Source of the DNA: Achromobacter xylosoxidans
GTDB lineage: Bacteria; Pseudomonadota; Gammaproteobacteria; Burkholderiales; Burkholderiaceae_B
Assembly: GCF_014490035.1 (NCBI RefSeq)
Contig: NZ_CP061008.1
Coordinates: 3,038,001-3,102,000, forward strand
Direction of reading: 5' to 3'
Length of the DNA stretch: 64,000 nt
The notes below the pieces were generated by a model. That model made no database searches and was not told the origin of the DNA. It was given only the letters and a program-made list of their open reading frames with translations. The first letter of the stretch is position 1. Every line of letters starts with the position of its first letter. This document shows, piece after piece, positions 61,446 to 64,000 of this stretch. The position numbers and the translations under genes are program-made.

Positions 61446-63188
61446 ATGAATACCCCCAACGAAAACGTCAGCATGGCGCTTTTCTGTGATTTCGAGAACG
61501 TGGCGCTGGGCGTACGCGACACCAAGTACCAGAAGTTCGATATCCGGCCGGTGCTGGAACGGCTGCTGCTCAAGGGCAGCATCGTGGTCAAGAAGGCCTA
61601 TTGCGACTGGGAGCGGTACAAGGAATTCAAGGCCCCCATGCACGAGGCCAATTTCGAACTTATCGAGATCCCGCACGTGCGCCAGTCGGGCAAGAATTCC
61701 GCCGACATCCGGTTGGTGGTCGACGCGCTGGACTTCTGCTACACCAAGTCCCACGTCAATACTTTCGTGATCATCAGCGGCGATTCCGATTTTTCGCCCC
61801 TGGTGTCCAAGCTGCGCGAGAACAACAAGAAAGTGATCGGCGTGGGCGTGAAGCAGTCCACCTCGGACTTGCTCATCGCCAACTGCGATGAATTCATCTT
61901 CTATGACGACCTGGCGCGCGAAGGCCAGCGCGCGGCGGACGCGCGCCGCGACAACCGTGGCGGCGCCGCCGCGGGCCAGCAGCGCCGCACGCCCGACGAG
62001 GAACGCCGCCGCAAGGAAGAGCTGGAGGCCCGCAAGACCCAGGCCGTGGAAATGGTCGCGGAAACCTTCGAGGCGCTCATGGCCGAACGCGGCGACAGCG
62101 GCAAGATCTGGGCGTCCGCCCTGAAGGACGCCCTCAAGCGCCGCCGCCCGGATTTCAACGAGTCCTACTACGGCTTTCGCGCCTTCGGCAACCTGCTGGA
62201 CGAGGCGCAGTCGCGCGGCCTGCTGGAAGTCGGGCGCGAGGAAAACGCCGGCACCTATGTGTACCGCGACAGCGCAGGCGGCGCGCCGGCAGTGAACCGA
62301 GCCCCCGTCGATGGCGGATCCCGTTCTGCCTCGACTCGTCAGCCGGCGGCGGCTGAGACCGGCGACGCGCCAGTCGGAGCGGGTCAGGAAGAATCCCGTT
62401 CCCGCTCCGGCCGCAAATCGCGTGGCGGGCGCAAGTCGGGCGGCGAGGGCAGGGGAACCGGCCAGGTCGCCGAGCAGGAAGCCGGCGGTGAGAGCGCTGC
62501 CGCAGCCTCCGAAGTTTCGCCCGTGGTGTCTTCCGCGCAACCCTCGGCCGAAGCGCCGGCCAAGGCGCCGGCTCCAAGCGTGCCAGCCGCGCAATCGTCC
62601 GCTACCGCGCCGGCAGCCGCGCAGGCCGACGCCGCCCGGCAGCCCGGCGAACAAGCGGATGCCGCCAAGCTGGATGCCATGCGGGCCGACGCCCTGGCTC
62701 GGGCGCAGGAATCGAAGCCCGTCCAACCCTCGCGCCTGCCGCCCATGCCCAAGCCCTTGCCGCAGGCGCGTCAGCCGCTGCCGGCGGTGAACATCGCTGA
62801 ATGGACCTTTGCCCAGCCTGCCGCGGAAAACCGCAGCCAGCCCGCGAGCAAGACGCCTGCCAAGATGTCCGACCCGTTCGAGGGCGGCATGGCCAGGATT
62901 GCCGCAAGGGACGAGGCCAAGGCCGGCAAGCCGGTCGCGGATACGCCTGCGGCGGCAGAACCCGCAGCCGACAAGCCCGCTGCGAAGCGGGCCACGACCC
63001 GCAGCGGTCCCGCCGCCAAGAAGACCGCGGCCAAGACCGCCTCCAAGACCGCGCCAGCGGCGGCGGCCGAGCCAGCGGCGGCGGCATCCGAAGCGCCCGC
63101 CAAGCCTGCCCGCAAGAGCGCCGCCAAGACCGCCAGCAAGGCGGCTCCCCGCGCGCGCCGGGCCAGCAAGACGGCCGAGGAATCCTGA
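61446..63188 (+). CDS. NYN-nuclease/LOTUS protein with histone-H1-like tail
   Basis: A 580-residue protein in three parts. Residues 8-155 form an NYN (PIN-like, LabA/DUF88) ribonuclease domain with the acidic set D15 (LFCDFENVALG), D87 (SADIRLVVDAL), D113 and D115 (SGDSDFSPLV). Residues about 198-273 form an OST-HTH/LOTUS domain (VEMVAETFEALMAERG; LKRRRPDFNESYYGF; RGLLEVG). The rest is a disordered Ala/Pro/Lys-rich tail, ending (about 505-580) in AKKTAAKTASKTA-type repeats like bacterial histone H1 homologues. Expected role is RNA binding and cleavage, with the tail adding nucleic-acid affinity. It is monocistronic. Confidence 0.92.
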   Translation: MNTPNENVSMALFCDFENVALGVRDTKYQKFDIRPVLERLLLKGSIVVKKAYCDWERYKEFKAPMHEANFELIEIPHVRQSGKNSADIRLVVDALDFCYTKSHVNTFVIISGDSDFSPLVSKLRENNKKVIGVGVKQSTSDLLIANCDEFIFYDDLAREGQRAADARRDNRGGAAAGQQRRTPDEERRRKEELEARKTQAVEMVAETFEALMAERGDSGKIWASALKDALKRRRPDFNESYYGFRAFGNLLDEAQSRGLLEVGREENAGTYVYRDSAGGAPAVNRAPVDGGSRSASTRQPAAAETGDAPVGAGQEESRSRSGRKSRGGRKSGGEGRGTGQVAEQEAGGESAAAASEVSPVVSSAQPSAEAPAKAPAPSVPAAQSSATAPAAAQADAARQPGEQADAAKLDAMRADALARAQESKPVQPSRLPPMPKPLPQARQPLPAVNIAEWTFAQPAAENRSQPASKTPAKMSDPFEGGMARIAARDEAKAGKPVADTPAAAEPAADKPAAKRATTRSGPAAKKTAAKTASKTAPAAAAEPAAAASEAPAKPARKSAAKTASKAAPRARRASKTAEES

Positions 63189-63214
63189 AGCCCGGGCCTC
63201 AGGGCTGACAGCGC

Positions 63215-64000
63215 TTAACCGCCCGGGCCGCCGTAACGGCCCGGCGTGGCGCCCAGTTCGCGCTTGAACATGGCAATGAAGGCGCTGACGTTGTCATAGC
63301 CCAGCTCCAAGGCCACTGTGGTCACGGCCGCGCCTTCGGCCAGCATCTCCTGCGCCCGCATCAGGCGGGCGCGCTGCCGCCAGGCGCCCAGGGTCAGACC
63401 GGTTTCCGCCAGGTAACGGCGCGCCAGCGTGCGCGGCGACATGCCGATGGCGGCGGCCCATTCCTCCTGTGTCCGGGGGTCCGAAGGTTGGTCCGATAGC
63501 GCAAGCGCCAAGCGCTGCAGCCGCGCGTCGCGCGGCAGGAGCAGGGGCCGGCCGGCATGCGGCAGGGTTCTGATCTCATCCCGGATCACCTCGATCACGC
63601 GGCTGCGCGCCGGGTCGATGGCGCTGTCGCTCCAGGAAGCGGCGCGGTCCACGGCGGCCCGCAGCAAGTCCGAGGCGTGCAGCACACAGGGCGCGGCGGG
63701 CAGCCCCGCGCACGCCGCCGGGCTCAAGTACGCGCTGTAGCCGGCATACGGACCATGCGAGTACAGCCCGTGCGGCACGTCGGGGGGTATCCAGACAGCC
63801 TGTCGGGATGCCACCACCCATTGATGGTCTCCCGCATAGACCGTCAGCAGGCCTTGATAGGCGCCCAACAGCTGCCCCCGCGCATGCTGATGCATGGCGG
63901 TATGGCGCAGCGCGCCGTCCTGGCTGCGCACGGCGATCAGCCTGGGGCCGCCGCCGGCGCGGGTGCGTCCGGGGTCGAGCAGGGGAGCGTTTGGAGCAGG
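63215..64000 (-). CDS. AraC-family regulator (start beyond the window edge)
   Basis: The frame from 63215 reads open to base 64000, giving at least 261 residues. A GTG at 63931 is possible, but the sequence upstream of it (RTRAGGGPRLIAVRSQDGALRHT) is also typical of this family. So the true start probably lies outside. The N-terminal cupin has HQHARGQLLGA and WIPPDVPHG. The C-terminal DNA-binding domain has TQEEWAAAIGMSPRTLARRY and ALELGYDNVSAFIAMFKRELGATPGRY. Target unknown. Confidence 0.9.
   Translation of the reverse strand, partial: PAPNAPLLDPGRTRAGGGPRLIAVRSQDGALRHTAMHQHARGQLLGAYQGLLTVYAGDHQWVVASRQAVWIPPDVPHGLYSHGPYAGYSAYLSPAACAGLPAAPCVLHASDLLRAAVDRAASWSDSAIDPARSRVIEVIRDEIRTLPHAGRPLLLPRDARLQRLALALSDQPSDPRTQEEWAAAIGMSPRTLARRYLAETGLTLGAWRQRARLMRAQEMLAEGAAVTTVALELGYDNVSAFIAMFKRELGATPGRYGGPGG

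Overview
The window is a high-GC chromosomal segment of a betaproteobacterium, most likely Alcaligenaceae (Achromobacter/Bordetella-like). This rests on the GC-rich coding style, a Bug/TctC-type binding protein encoded in a catabolic operon, many LysR regulators, a very large extended-signal-peptide autotransporter, a histone-H1-like Lys/Ala tail and a TRAP transporter. No rRNA, tRNA, CRISPR array, phage genes or intact insertion sequence was seen. The genus call is inference from protein style, not from a marker gene.

Layout. 1-8.8 kb: the end of a LysR gene, an SDR-fold protein and a 2515-residue autotransporter built from three related modules. 8.8-9.4 kb: a small ABC ATPase-like protein with degenerate catalytic motifs. 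9.4-19.2 kb: a six-gene acyl-CoA catabolic operon (multifunctional hydratase/dehydrogenase, thiolase, two acyl-CoA dehydrogenases, CoA ligase, Bug binding protein) with a divergent LysR regulator; its gene content resembles pimelate (pim) operons. 19.3-25.2 kb: GntP permease, DUF445 membrane protein, a 600-bp palindrome-rich gap, periplasmic Cu,Zn superoxide dismutase, GST and an MFS transporter.

25.3-32.2 kb is the most unusual block. It holds a methionine aminopeptidase gene abutting a ParD-like antitoxin gene, followed on the same strand by a tightly packed operon. That operon encodes a DUF3348 protein, a 1229-residue MotA/TolQ/ZorA-like membrane protein with a very long repetitive helical tail, a MotB/OmpA/ZorB-like partner and a DUF2894 protein. 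It looks like an ion-driven motor with a giant cytoplasmic tail and no flagellar or Tol partner. Whether it acts in defence, envelope work or something else cannot be told from sequence.

32.3-45.7 kb: LysR, a two-component system, a winged-helix regulator with a beta-propeller protein, a DctPQM TRAP transporter, small enzymes, and a MarR/AlkC-like alkylation-repair pair with a clear operator. 45.7-51.5 kb: DUF169 protein, LysR/MFS divergent pair, HAD phosphatase, EamA exporter and AraC regulator. 51.5-55.6 kb: an ECF42-type sigma factor operon with a DGPF (YCII) protein, a VOC protein and an SRPBCC protein, preceded by a close match to the ECF42 promoter consensus, plus a tiny lipoprotein and a second YCII protein. 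55.7-64 kb: SulP transporter, LysE/Lrp divergent pair, a MotA/MotB stator pair, a GNAT enzyme, an NYN-nuclease/LOTUS protein with a histone-like tail, and an AraC gene cut by the window edge.
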